Notes: a model not told the origin generated them from the sequence alone. Counted from the first letter of the stretch, positions 1-8,051 are shown. The stretch is DNA of 64,000 bases from Streptomyces sp. SA15 (GCF_002291145.1 NZ_NTGE01000150.1:1-64000), one strand, 5' to 3'. Numbers and translations are program-made.

Positions 1-589
1 CGCCCCGCGCGTCCGCGGCCGGGTCGCCGGGCGCCACGCTGCTGACGCCGCCCAGGGCGATCGCGGCCAGCGACACCGCGCCGGCGGCGGCGAACGCGAA
101 CCGCATCCCGCGCGAGGCCGACCGCTCGGCCTCATGACGGCTGACGTCATGGATACGGAAGCCACGGTTCGCCGAGGAGGGCAGGACAGGGGCGTGCGAA
201 CGGGCAGGGACGTAGTCGAACTCGAAGCGCTCGCCGCGCCTCAGGCCGAAGACGCCGGTAACGCCGGGCCGTCCGGTCAGCCCACCGGCGAATCCCGCCC
301 CGCCGAACGGCGAGTCGTCGTCGCCGTCCGGGTCACCTCCCGCCGGAAGCCCCTGGAGTCGGGCCAGGAAACTCTCGGAGGGCGGCGGAGGGGCGGCCTC
401 CGCGAAGACGTTCTTCAGTCGGCGCTGTGCGTCGGCCTCCGCCTTGCACTTGGCGCAGGTGGCCAGGTGCGCGAGGACGCGCTCACGCGACTCATGACCG
501 AGCTCGCCGTCCACCAAGGCGGCGAGTCGGTCTCCCAGGTGCTGCTCCGCGAGGCGTGCCTCGCCGGGTTCGGGCCGTGATCCACTCAC
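1..589 (-). CDS. Anti-sigma factor (zinc-finger, RseA-type), C-terminus beyond window
   Basis: Partner and likely inhibitor of the SigE factor encoded just upstream. Reading the minus strand from a GTG at 589 gives about 196 codons with no stop before the window edge. Residues 25-50 carry an H-x3-C-x2-C motif (AHLATCAKCK) typical of zinc-binding anti-sigma domains. A Gly/Asp-rich linker follows, then one hydrophobic segment near residues 165-187, so the N-terminus should lie in the cytoplasm and the truncated part outside. The GTG overlaps the sigma stop codon (GTGA), indicating translational coupling. The gene order matches the sigE-rseA pair of mycobacteria (known from that family). Confidence 0.85.
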   Translation of the reverse strand, partial: MSGSRPEPGEARLAEQHLGDRLAALVDGELGHESRERVLAHLATCAKCKAEADAQRRLKNVFAEAAPPPPSESFLARLQGLPAGGDPDGDDDSPFGGAGFAGGLTGRPGVTGVFGLRRGERFEFDYVPARSHAPVLPSSANRGFRIHDVSRHEAERSASRGMRFAFAAAGAVSLAAIALGGVSSVAPGDPAADARG

Positions 590-1359
590 GCGGTCGCGCC
601 CCCTCCCCCCAGCGCGGGCACACGGGCCATGAAGGAGCGGCGCTCGGCCCGGGCCTCCGGCGAGCGGTGCGCGAGGGCCTTGCGCAGCTGCGAGCGGCCG
701 CGGTGGATCCGGGACCGGACCGTGCCCAGCTTGACGCCCAGGGTCGCGGCGATCTCCTCGTACGACAGGCCTTCGATGTCGCACAGGACGACCGCGGCGC
801 GGAACTCGGGCGCGAGCGTGTCGAGGGCCTGCTGGACGTCCGCGTCGAAGTGCGCGTCGTTGAAGACCTGCTGGGGCGAGGGTTCGCGGCTGGGCAGTCG
901 CTCCGCCGCGTCCTCGCCGAGGGCGTCGAAGCGGATGCGCTGCTTGCGGCGGACCATGTCCAGGAAGAGGTTGGTCGTGATGCGGTGCAGCCAGCCCTCG
1001 AAGGTGCCGGGCGTGTAGGTCGACAGTGAGCGGAAGACGCGGACGAAGACCTCCTGCGTGAGGTCCTCGGCGTCGTGCTGGTTGCCCGTCAGTCGGTACG
1101 CCAGCCGGTAGACCCGGCCGCTGTGCGTGCTGACGATCTCCTCCCAGGTGGGCGGAGTCCACGCCTGCCCGTCCGCGTCGGTGGAGAAGGTCGCGGTCTG
1201 GGCGTATACAGCGGCGTGGCTGTGGTCAGCAGCGGTGTCGTTCACGGATTTCGGCCTGCCCGCCGATCCGAGAAAGCGCCGCAGCGCTCCTCCCCGATCC
1301 TCGGGCGCGGCCGCACCTCCCCTGTCGGCTCTGGTGGTGTCCAGTGGAGCCCCTACCAT
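586..1359 (-). CDS. sigE: ECF RNA polymerase sigma factor, SigE type
   Basis: Group 4 sigma factor that directs RNA polymerase to stress-responsive promoters, probably cell-envelope stress by analogy with mycobacterial SigE. Region 2 is visible as VYRLAYRLTGNQHDAEDLTQEVFVRVF and FEGWLHRITTNLFLDMVRRKQR; region 4 as LCDIEGLSYEEIAATLGVKLGTVRSRIHRGRSQLR. An N-terminal extension of about 80 residues precedes region 2. The start at 1359 (ATG, residues MVGAPLDTTR) is chosen because the upstream in-frame stretch to 1476 has unusual composition; 1476 remains possible. It is translationally coupled to the downstream anti-sigma gene and divergent from the O-methyltransferase, as in Rv1220c/sigE. Confidence 0.88.
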   Translation of the reverse strand: MVGAPLDTTRADRGGAAAPEDRGGALRRFLGSAGRPKSVNDTAADHSHAAVYAQTATFSTDADGQAWTPPTWEEIVSTHSGRVYRLAYRLTGNQHDAEDLTQEVFVRVFRSLSTYTPGTFEGWLHRITTNLFLDMVRRKQRIRFDALGEDAAERLPSREPSPQQVFNDAHFDADVQQALDTLAPEFRAAVVLCDIEGLSYEEIAATLGVKLGTVRSRIHRGRSQLRKALAHRSPEARAERRSFMARVPALGGGGATA

Positions 1360-1588
1360 AGCCACCTCGCCCGTTAGCTCCGGATAAGCGGTTTTACGAG
1401 AATTTGATCTGGGCTGATACGGCTCGGGCGGCTGCGTCAGCAGTTGCTCGAGCGCCTGCTCGTCGTCGTGATCCAACCGTGTCCCCCCGCTCGCGTCTCT
1501 CCCCCTCTAAACGCCTGGTCCCATCTGCGGGTTCCCGGCACCAACGGATACAGTCACGCCCAGGCAACCACGGGGACAGGAGAGGGTC

Positions 1589-2221
1589 ATTACCGGCAAC
1601 CGGCAGACGAGCTGGGCGTTCGCCGACGCCTATGTCGCCGAGGACGACGCCCTGCGCTGGGCCCGGGACCGGGCCCGCGAGGCGGGGCTGCGCTCGGTCT
1701 CGCCCGGCACGGGCGCGGCGCTGCGGTTGCTCGCTGCCACCGTGGACGCCAAGGCGATCGCGGAGATCGGTACCGGCACCGGCGTCTCCGGGATCCACCT
1801 GCTGCACGGCATGCGGCCGGACGGCGTCCTGACCACGGTCGACCCCGAGCCGGAGCACCAGCAGTTCGCCCGCCAGGCCTTCCGCGCCTCCGGTTTCGCC
1901 AGCAACCGGGCCCGCTTCATCCCGGGCCGCGCCCTGGACGTGCTGCCCCGGCTCGCGGACGCCGGCTATGACCTCGTCTTCTGCGACGGCGACCGCCTGG
2001 AGTTCCTGGACTACCTCGCTGAATCGTTGCGCCTGCTGCGCACCGGCGGGCTCGTCGTCTTCGAGGGCGTTTTCGCCAACGGCCGGACGGTGGACTCGGG
2101 GCCGCAGCCCACGGAGGTCCTGCGGCTGCGGGAGCTGCTGCGCGCGGTGCGCGAGAGCCAGGATCTGCTGCCGTCGCTGCTGCCCGTGGGTGACGGACTG
2201 CTGTGCGCGGTCAAGCGCTGA
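1589..2221 (+). CDS. SAM-dependent O-methyltransferase
   Basis: Class I methyltransferase of the caffeoyl-CoA OMT-like family; substrate unknown. The SAM-binding motif I is EIGTGTGVSGIHLL, followed by the acidic TTVDPEPEH and YDLVFCDGD segments. No ATG, GTG or TTG lies in frame at the expected N-terminus. Family-like sequence begins before the only TTG (1727): ITGNRQTSWAFADAYVAEDD is present and in frame. A purine-rich AGGAGAGGG lies just upstream of an ATT at 1589, so a rare ATT start is proposed; translation from further upstream is the alternative. The gene is divergent from sigE, an arrangement conserved in actinobacteria. Confidence 0.85.
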   Translation: MTGNRQTSWAFADAYVAEDDALRWARDRAREAGLRSVSPGTGAALRLLAATVDAKAIAEIGTGTGVSGIHLLHGMRPDGVLTTVDPEPEHQQFARQAFRASGFASNRARFIPGRALDVLPRLADAGYDLVFCDGDRLEFLDYLAESLRLLRTGGLVVFEGVFANGRTVDSGPQPTEVLRLRELLRAVRESQDLLPSLLPVGDGLLCAVKR

Positions 2222-2241
2222 GAGCCGTACCGCGGGACAAA

Positions 2242-2279
2242 CAACTGCCCCGGCACCGCTCGCGGTGCCGGGGCAGTTG
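2242..2279. terminator. Bidirectional intrinsic terminator
   Basis: A perfect 17-bp inverted repeat (2242-2258 and 2263-2279) with a CTCG loop lies between the convergent O-methyltransferase and DUF3117 genes. Confidence 0.85.
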
Positions 2280-2307
2280 AAATTGAAAGGGTAGGGACGC
2301 TGCCGCG

Positions 2308-2475
2308 TCAGCCGGCGACCTTCATGAGCTCGTCGCCGAGTGCTTGGGCCTCGTCAGGGGTCAGCTCGACGACGAGTCGACCGCCGCCTTCGAGCGGAAC
2401 GCGCATGACGATGCCCCGCCCCTCCTTGGTCACCTCGAGCGGGCCATCACCCGTTCGCGGCTTCATGGCCGCCAT
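2308..2475 (-). CDS. DUF3117 family small protein
   Basis: A 55-residue protein beginning MAAMKPRTGDGPLEVTKEGR and ending in an acidic helix (ELTPDEAQALGDELMKV). It matches the DUF3117 family (Rv1211 type) found across actinobacteria; function unknown. Start ATG 2475 is preceded by AGGAAGGGGA at good spacing. It sits in the conserved neighbourhood with tag and the DivIVA-domain gene, though the enoyl-CoA hydratase gene separates them here. Confidence 0.85.
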   Translation of the reverse strand: MAAMKPRTGDGPLEVTKEGRGIVMRVPLEGGGRLVVELTPDEAQALGDELMKVAG

Positions 2476-2866
2476 GCTCGTTCCCCTTCCTGAAACCAGC
2501 TCATAGTCAAAGCCGACGGCCCTGGAGGGCAGGCGCGGTCCATAGCGTGGGACACGCGACACCGGCATCGAACACATTGCTTCCAAGCCATTATCCCGCA
2601 TCTCAGGACCCGATGACCAACATCAGTCGGCATCGCTTGGGCAACGCGCGCGAGCAAAACCACTCAATTCGGCGATGTGACTGCGATACTGCGCCGCCGC
2701 AAGGAGATCCGCCGACCGGATGGGTTCGAGAATTCTTTGACGCAGGTCACACGTCCGGTCCGGTCCCCGGACGGTGATCTCCGCCATGCTGTCCTTCGGA
2801 AACAGGGATCGACACAGGGACGTACCGACGGGTACGTCCGAGCCGTGACACCGGAGGGGACACGCC
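2476..2866. other. Divergent intergenic region
   Basis: About 390 bp between the divergent DUF3117 and enoyl-CoA hydratase genes. It is less G+C-rich than the genes and must hold both promoters. The only clear structure is the inverted repeat at 2818-2839. No further ORF with family signal was seen. Confidence 0.5.
2818..2839. promoter_or_regulatory. Candidate operator upstream of enoyl-CoA hydratase
   Basis: Perfect 9-bp inverted repeat GGACGTACC / GGTACGTCC around a 4-bp spacer (GACG), 27 bp before the start codon and just upstream of the ribosome-binding site. Its symmetry and position fit a repressor operator, for example of a TetR-type fatty-acid regulator (inference). Confidence 0.45.
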
Positions 2867-3670
2867 ATGGCCGACACCGTGCTGTACGAGGTGAGCGACG
2901 GACTCGCGACGATCACGCTGAACCGCCCCGAGGCGATGAACGCGCTGAACGTCGCGACCAAGGTCGCTCTCCGCGAGGCGGTGCAGTCCGCGGCGGCCGA
3001 CGACGCCGTACGGGCGGTGCTGCTGACCGCGGCCGGGGAGCGGGCGTTCTGTGTGGGGCAGGACCTCAAGGAGCACATCGGGCTGCTGGTGACCGACCGG
3101 GAGAGCGGTTCGGGGCAGACGATGAGCACGGTCAAGGAGCACTACAACCCGATCGTGAAGGCGCTGGCCGGGATGCCCAAGCCCGTGGTGGCCGGGGTGA
3201 ACGGGGTCGCGGCCGGGGCCGGGTTCGGTTTCGCGCTGGCCGCGGACTACCGGGTGGTGGCGGACACGGCGGCCTTCAACACGTCGTTCGCGGGCGTGGC
3301 GCTGACCGCCGACTCGGGCATCTCCTGGACGCTGCCGCGGGTCGTCGGGCCCGGCCGGGCGGCCGACCTGCTGCTCTTCCCGCGCAGCGTCAAGGCGCAG
3401 GAGGCGTACGAGCTGGGGATCGCGAGCCGGGTCGTACCGGCGGGCGAGCTGCGCGGCGAGGCGGAGAAGGTGGCGCGGGCGCTGGCCGAGGGGCCGACGG
3501 TGGCGTACGGGGCGATCAAGGAGGCGGTCGCGTACGGGCTGTCCCACTCCCTGGCCCAGACCCTGGAGAAGGAGGACGAGCTGCAGACCCGGGCGGGCTC
3601 CTCCGAGGACCACGCGATCGCGGTGCAGGCGTTCGTGAACAAGGAGAAGCCGAAGTATCTGGGCCGGTGA
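2867..3670 (+). CDS. Enoyl-CoA hydratase/isomerase family protein
   Basis: Crotonase-fold enzyme of 267 residues, expected to act on acyl-CoA thioesters in beta-oxidation or aromatic acid (phenylacetyl-CoA) degradation. Visible marks are the N-terminal ATITLNRPEAMNAL, the oxyanion-hole segment AGERAFCVGQDLKEH, and the second oxyanion segment NGVAAGAGFGFALAADYRV. Asp at the end of TADSGISW is in the region of a catalytic residue in the PaaG-like subgroup. Start ATG 2867 has GGAGGGG upstream. It stands alone, convergent with tag, behind a candidate palindromic operator. Confidence 0.85.
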   Translation: MADTVLYEVSDGLATITLNRPEAMNALNVATKVALREAVQSAAADDAVRAVLLTAAGERAFCVGQDLKEHIGLLVTDRESGSGQTMSTVKEHYNPIVKALAGMPKPVVAGVNGVAAGAGFGFALAADYRVVADTAAFNTSFAGVALTADSGISWTLPRVVGPGRAADLLLFPRSVKAQEAYELGIASRVVPAGELRGEAEKVARALAEGPTVAYGAIKEAVAYGLSHSLAQTLEKEDELQTRAGSSEDHAIAVQAFVNKEKPKYLGR

Positions 3671-3726
3671 GCCGCCGGGAGTGCCGGGAGCGGTGAGCCG
3701 CCGGGGCGGGCGTGGCGAGGCGGGGA

Positions 3727-4311
3727 TCAGTCCCGTCTCGCCACGCACGCCTCCAGGTGGTCGTCCACCAGTCCGCACGCCTGCATCAGTGCGTACGCCG
3801 TCGTCGGGCCGACGAAACGCAGGCCTCGCTTCTTCAGGGCCTTGGAAAGGGCCGTCGACTCGGGAGTGATCGCCGGGACGTCGGAGAGCGTCTTCGGGGC
3901 CGGGCGGGTGGCCGGGTCGGGGGCGTGGGACCAGATCAGGTCGTCCAGCTCGCCCGGGGCCCAGTCGGCCAACACGCGCGCATTGGCGAGTGTCGCGTCG
4001 ATCTTGGCGCGGTTGCGGATGATGCCCGCGTCGGCCAGCAGGCGCTCGCGGTCGGCGTCCGTGAAGACGGCCACCTTGGCGATCTCGAAGCCGGCGAAGG
4101 CGGCGCGGAAGCCGGGGCGGCGGCGCAGGATCGTGATCCAGGACAGGCCGGACTGGAACGCCTCCAGGCTGAGGCGTTCGAAGAGCGCGTCGTCGCCGTG
4201 GACCGGGCGGCCCCACTCCTCGTCGTGGTACGACACGTACTCCGCCGTGGACAGGGCCCAGGGGCAGCGCAGCGCGCCGTCCGGGCCGGCGAGGGTGCCG
4301 TCGTCGCTCAC
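3727..4311 (-). CDS. tag: DNA-3-methyladenine glycosylase I
   Basis: Base-excision repair glycosylase that removes 3-methyladenine from alkylated DNA. The 194-residue length fits the family. Zinc ligands expected for Tag are seen as C16, H29, H185 and C189 (CPW, YHDEEWG, CGLVDDHLEAC). The core FERLSLEAFQSGLSWITILRRR contains the conserved substrate-pocket residues. Its ATG overlaps the stop of the upstream DivIVA-domain gene (ATGA), so the two are co-translated; the same pair occurs in mycobacteria (Rv1209-tagA). Confidence 0.95.
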   Translation of the reverse strand: MSDDGTLAGPDGALRCPWALSTAEYVSYHDEEWGRPVHGDDALFERLSLEAFQSGLSWITILRRRPGFRAAFAGFEIAKVAVFTDADRERLLADAGIIRNRAKIDATLANARVLADWAPGELDDLIWSHAPDPATRPAPKTLSDVPAITPESTALSKALKKRGLRFVGPTTAYALMQACGLVDDHLEACVARRD

Positions 4312-4679
4312 TGCTGATCTTCCGGCCGGCCGGGCTTCTCCATGGAGACATGGGCGGCGGCCTGGGCGCCGGCCAGCGCGGACTCCAGGTCGGCGATACG
4401 GGCGTCCCGCTCGGCGAGCTCGGCGCCGAGGCGGCCGAGCGCGTCGTCGACGTCCGCCATGCGGTAACCGCGGGCGGCGAGCGGGAAGCGCAGGCTCTCG
4501 ATGTCCGCGCGGTTCACCGGGCGGTCCGGGGGCAGGAAGTCCTGCAGCCTCTCGGGGGCGGCCTCCGGCAGCGGGCCGTCGCCCTCACCGCCGCCCACCA
4601 CGGCGAGCGTCACCGCGGCGACCACCACGGCCAGCGCGATGACCAGGAACAAGAACATAACCATCGCCGGAGCCCCCAC
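4308..4679 (-). CDS. Membrane-anchored DivIVA-domain protein
   Basis: A 123-residue protein with an N-terminal membrane segment (MVMFLFLVIALAVVVAAVTLAVV) and a short DivIVA-like domain (DIESLRFPLAARGYRMADVDDALGRL) ending in a coiled coil. DivIVA domains of this kind associate with the membrane at poles or septa; the exact role is unknown. Starts possible at GTG 4679 or ATG 4664/4658; the last two place the membrane segment at the very N-terminus. Overlaps tag by 4 bp. Homologous in place to Rv1209. Confidence 0.8.
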   Translation of the reverse strand: MGAPAMVMFLFLVIALAVVVAAVTLAVVGGGEGDGPLPEAAPERLQDFLPPDRPVNRADIESLRFPLAARGYRMADVDDALGRLGAELAERDARIADLESALAGAQAAAHVSMEKPGRPEDQQ

Positions 4680-4684
4680 GCTCT

Positions 4685-4723
4685 AAGTGCTCGGTCCAAG
4701 TACTCGGTCCAAGCACTCGGTGT
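4685..4723. repeat. Three 13-bp direct repeats (iteron-like)
   Basis: Three head-to-tail copies with only a few changes: AAGTGCTCGGTCC (4685-4697), AAGTACTCGGTCC (4698-4710) and AAGCACTCGGTGT (4711-4723). They lie between the divergent DivIVA-domain gene and the folP2-like gene. An additional inverted repeat GTGTCAG (4729-4735) / CTGACAC (4758-4764) follows. They may be regulatory protein sites (inference). Confidence 0.55.
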
Positions 4724-4816
4724 CGAATGTGTCAGGGTCCGATCGTGCCATGCGAGTCTGACACTTAGGGTCTCAGGCAGCCGGTTGCCGGGACGAATCA
4801 GGAGAGGTCACAGGGG

Positions 4817-5677
4817 ATGCTCAGGCTGGGCAGGCGTGAATTCGGCACGCACGAGCCGGTGATCATGGCGATCGTGAACCGGACCCCGGACTCCTTCTAC
4901 GACCAGGGCGCGACCTTCCGCGACGAGCCGGCCCTCGCGCGCGTGGAGCAGGCGGTGGCGGAGGGGGCGGCCATCGTCGACATCGGCGGGGTCAAGGCCG
5001 GGCCGGGCGACGAGGTGAGCGCCGAGGAGGAGGCGCGGCGGACGGTCGGTTTCGTGGCGGAGGTGCGGCGGCGGTTCCCGGACGTCGTCATCAGCGTGGA
5101 CACCTGGCGGGCGGAGGTCGGGGAGGCGGTCTGCGAGGTCGGCGCGGACCTGCTGAACGACGCGTGGGGTGGGGTGGATCCGGGGCTGGCGGAGGTCGCC
5201 GCGCGGTACGGGGTGGGGCTGGTGTGTACGCATGCGGGGGGTGCTCAGCCTCGGACCCGTCCTCACCGGGTGACGTACGACGACGTGATGGCCGACATTC
5301 TGCGGGTGACGCTGGGGCTGGCCGAGCGGGCGGTGTCGCTGGGGGTGCCGCGGGAGTCCGTGCTGATCGATCCCGGGCACGACTTCGGGAAGAACACGCG
5401 GCACAGTCTGGAGGCCACGCGGCGGCTGGGGGAGATGGTGGCCACCGGGTGGCCGGTGCTGGTGTCGCTGTCCAACAAGGACTTCGTGGGCGAGACGCTG
5501 GACAAGCCGGTGAAGGAGCGGGTGGTGGGGACGTTGGCCACGACCGCGGTGTCGGCGTGGCTCGGGGCGCAGGTGTATCGGGTGCATGAGGTGGCGGAGA
5601 CGCGGCAGGTGCTGGAGATGGTGGCGTCGATCGCGGGGCATCGTCCGCCGGCGGTGGCGCGACGGGGGTTGGCGTAG
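4817..5677 (+). CDS. Dihydropteroate synthase family protein (FolP2-like)
   Basis: TIM-barrel protein of the pterin-binding family, 286 residues. The pterin side is recognisable: NRTPDSFYDQG (21-31), SVDTWRAEV (93-101), LLNDAWGG and IDPGHDFGKNTRHSLE. The loop that in true synthases reads GGESTRPGA is replaced by GGVKAGPGD (57-65), removing the Thr and Pro that contact p-aminobenzoate or sulfonamides. Placement beside LOG, DivIVA-domain and tag genes equals folP2 of M. tuberculosis, reported to lack normal synthase activity (from memory). A role outside folate synthesis is therefore likely. ATG 4817 has GGAGAGG upstream. Confidence 0.85.
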   Translation: MLRLGRREFGTHEPVIMAIVNRTPDSFYDQGATFRDEPALARVEQAVAEGAAIVDIGGVKAGPGDEVSAEEEARRTVGFVAEVRRRFPDVVISVDTWRAEVGEAVCEVGADLLNDAWGGVDPGLAEVAARYGVGLVCTHAGGAQPRTRPHRVTYDDVMADILRVTLGLAERAVSLGVPRESVLIDPGHDFGKNTRHSLEATRRLGEMVATGWPVLVSLSNKDFVGETLDKPVKERVVGTLATTAVSAWLGAQVYRVHEVAETRQVLEMVASIAGHRPPAVARRGLA

Positions 5678-5740
5678 GAGCCCGCGGCGGAGCCGCTGAT
5701 GGATGCAGCGCCCCCGCCGCCCCTACCCGTCCCACCCCCA

Positions 5741-6009
5741 GGGGCTCCGCCCCCTTCGACCCCGGCGGGGACTGGGTCCCCTGCACCCCGCCGGGGCGGA
5801 GCCCCGGACCCCATCGGCCTGAACGGCCTCGTCCTCAAACGCCGGACGGGCTGAGTAGTGGCGCACCTCTCGACCGACCGAGACGGGTGGTGGGTGGGCA
5901 TAGGCCGGGGGTCTGGGGGCGGAGCCCCCAGCAACGCTCGCACCGACGCCGGGTGCCCTACCGCCGACGGCAACGCTCGCACCAACGCCGGACGCCCCAC
6001 CACCGACGG
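5741..6009. repeat. Cluster of GC palindromes and a 39-bp tandem repeat
   Basis: The 359-bp gap between the convergent folP2-like and LOG genes holds several hairpins of the GGGGC-GGA-GCCCC type (about 5741-5754, 5791-5807 and 5913-5931) and two copies of a 39-bp direct repeat (5932-5970, 5971-6009). The segment around 5829-5855 resembles a motif I know to be widely dispersed in Streptomyces intergenic DNA. No gene is seen; at least some hairpins could serve as terminators. Confidence 0.6.
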
Positions 6010-6036
6010 CAAGGGACCGTCCGCTCCAGCCCAGCG

Positions 6037-6795
6037 CTAGCGCCCCGCCTCCTTGGACACCAACGCCACCGCCTCGTCCACGTCGTCCGTGATGTGGAAC
6101 AGCAGCAGGTCCTTCTCCGACGCCTTGCCCTGGGCGATCAGTGTGTTCTTCAGCCAGTCCACGAGGCCGCCCCAGTACTCCGTACCGAACAGGACGATCG
6201 GGAAGCGGGTCACCTTCTGGGTCTGGACCAGGGTGAGCGCCTCGAAGAGTTCGTCCAGCGTGCCCAGGCCGCCCGGCAGAACCACGAAGCCCTGCGCGTA
6301 CTTCACGAACATCATCTTGCGGACGAAGAAGTAGCGGAAGTTGAGGCCGATGTCGACGTAGGGGTTCAGCCCCTGCTCGAAGGGGAGCTCGATGCCCAGC
6401 CCCACCGAGATGCCGTTCGCCTCGCAGGCGCCCTTGTTGGCCGCCTCCATGGCGCCCGGGCCGCCGCCCGTGATCACCGCGAAGCCGGCCTCGACCAGGC
6501 CCCGGCCCAGCCGCACACCCGCCTCGTACTCCGTCGAGTCCTCCGGCGTCCGTGCCGAGCCGAACACGCTGATGGCGGGCGGGAGTTCGGCGAGCGTGCC
6601 GAAGCCCTCGATGAACTCCGACTGGATGCGCAGGACCCGCCAGGGGTCGGTGTGGACCCAGTCCGAGGGGCCGCCCGCGTCCAGCAGCCGCTGGTCGGTC
6701 GTGCTGGCCTGGACCTGGCCCCGCCTCCGGAGGACCGGTCCCAGGCGCTGCTCCTCCGGTGGCTGCTTCTTGCCCTCGGGGTTGCCAGTAGCCAT
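6037..6795 (-). CDS. LOG family (TIGR00730) nucleotide phosphoribohydrolase
   Basis: Member of the LOG family, which releases free base from nucleoside 5'-monophosphates, including cytokinin nucleotides. The diagnostic PGGLGTLDE motif is at residues 174-182, with the nucleotide-binding ITGGGPGAMEAANKGA segment at 109-123. At 252 residues it is longer than plant LOG because of an N-terminal extension rich in charged residues, as in Rv1205. ATG 6795 has GGAGGGAGC upstream. Its place between folP2-like and dapE genes is conserved among actinobacteria. Confidence 0.9.
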   Translation of the reverse strand: MATGNPEGKKQPPEEQRLGPVLRRRGQVQASTTDQRLLDAGGPSDWVHTDPWRVLRIQSEFIEGFGTLAELPPAISVFGSARTPEDSTEYEAGVRLGRGLVEAGFAVITGGGPGAMEAANKGACEANGISVGLGIELPFEQGLNPYVDIGLNFRYFFVRKMMFVKYAQGFVVLPGGLGTLDELFEALTLVQTQKVTRFPIVLFGTEYWGGLVDWLKNTLIAQGKASEKDLLLFHITDDVDEAVALVSKEAGR

Positions 6796-6919
6796 GTGCG
6801 CTCCCTCCAGCTTGCAGGTCGTTCCGCCTCAGCGTAGATCTACGCGGGTTACGGACGGGGGACGTGAGCATGTCCGCCATGAAGCGCGCCGAAGCACGCC
6901 CACCACCCCCCGACCGCCG

Positions 6920-7999
6920 TCACGCCGTCAGCCAGCTCCTCAGCCGCTGCTCCGCCTGCGGGATCAGCGACGCCTTCACCCGCTCGTCCACCTTGTGGGC
7001 GAGAAGCTGTGCCCCGGGGCCGTAGTTCACCGCGGGTACGCCCAGTGAGCTGAAGCGGGCCACGTCCGTCCAGCCGAACTTGGGTCGGGCCTCGCCGCCC
7101 ACGGCCGCCATGAAGGCCTGCGCGGCCGGGTGGGTCAGGCCGGGGCGGGCGCCGCCCGTGTGGTCGTCGACGACGAACTCGTCCACTTGGCAGTCCGCGA
7201 AGTAGTCCCGGACGAACGCCTCCGCCTCCGCCTCGCTGCGGTCCGGCGCGTAGCGGAAGTTGACGACGAGGGTGCAGGCGTCGGGGATGACGTTGGTGGC
7301 GACGCCGCCCTCGACGCGTACGGCGTTGAGGCCCTCGTGGAACCGCAGGCCGTCCACGACCGGCGTGCGCGGCTCGTACGCGGCCAGCTTGGCGAGGGCC
7401 GGCGCGGCCGCGTGGATCGCGTTCGAGCCCATCCACGCGCGCGCGGAGTGCGCCCGCTCGCCCGTGAACTTCAGGAACACCCTGAGCGTGCCCTGGCAGC
7501 CGCCCTCCACCTGACCGTCCGTCGGCTCCAGCAGGATCGCGAAGTCGCCCTTGAGCCACTCCGGGTGGGCCTCGGCGACATGCTTCAGGCCGTTCAGATC
7601 GGCGGCGACCTCTTCGTTGTCGTAGAAGACGAAGGTCAGGTCGCGGTTCGGGGCCGGGACGGTCGCCGCGATGCGCAGCTGCACCGCCACACCCGACTTC
7701 ATGTCACAGGTGCCGCAGCCCCACAGGTAGCCCTCGTCGTCGAACCGGGAGGGGACGTTGCCCGCGATGGGGACCGTGTCGATGTGGCCGGCGAGGATGA
7801 CACGTTCCGGGCGGCCGAGGTCGGTGCGGGCGACGACGTTGTTGCCGTACCGGTCGACCGTCAGGTGCGGCAGGGCGCGCAGGGCGGTCTCGATCGCGTC
7901 CGCGAGCGGCTTCTCCGTGCCGCTCTCGGAGGGGAAGTCGACGAGCTGCGCGGTGAGCAGCGCGGCGTCCAGCGTGAGGTCAAGTGGGGTGTCGGCCAT
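6920..7999 (-). CDS. dapE: Succinyl-diaminopimelate desuccinylase
   Basis: Zinc-dependent M20-family hydrolase that converts N-succinyl-LL-diaminopimelate to LL-diaminopimelate in lysine and peptidoglycan precursor synthesis. Metal-site motifs are AGHIDTVP, GCGTCDMKSG, FYDNEEVA (catalytic Glu) and LLEPTDG; the dimerisation domain follows. The 359-residue form starts at ATG 7999 (MADTPLDLTL); upstream in-frame sequence to 8107 overlaps the divergent gene and is not family-like. DapC, the preceding enzyme of the same pathway, is encoded at 10-11 kb. Confidence 0.93.
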   Translation of the reverse strand: MADTPLDLTLDAALLTAQLVDFPSESGTEKPLADAIETALRALPHLTVDRYGNNVVARTDLGRPERVILAGHIDTVPIAGNVPSRFDDEGYLWGCGTCDMKSGVAVQLRIAATVPAPNRDLTFVFYDNEEVAADLNGLKHVAEAHPEWLKGDFAILLEPTDGQVEGGCQGTLRVFLKFTGERAHSARAWMGSNAIHAAAPALAKLAAYEPRTPVVDGLRFHEGLNAVRVEGGVATNVIPDACTLVVNFRYAPDRSEAEAEAFVRDYFADCQVDEFVVDDHTGGARPGLTHPAAQAFMAAVGGEARPKFGWTDVARFSSLGVPAVNYGPGAQLLAHKVDERVKASLIPQAEQRLRSWLTA

Positions 8000-8051
8000 G
8001 TTGTCGAGCCTAACGCCCGGACCTTCGCCGACTTTCCACACCTGGCACACC

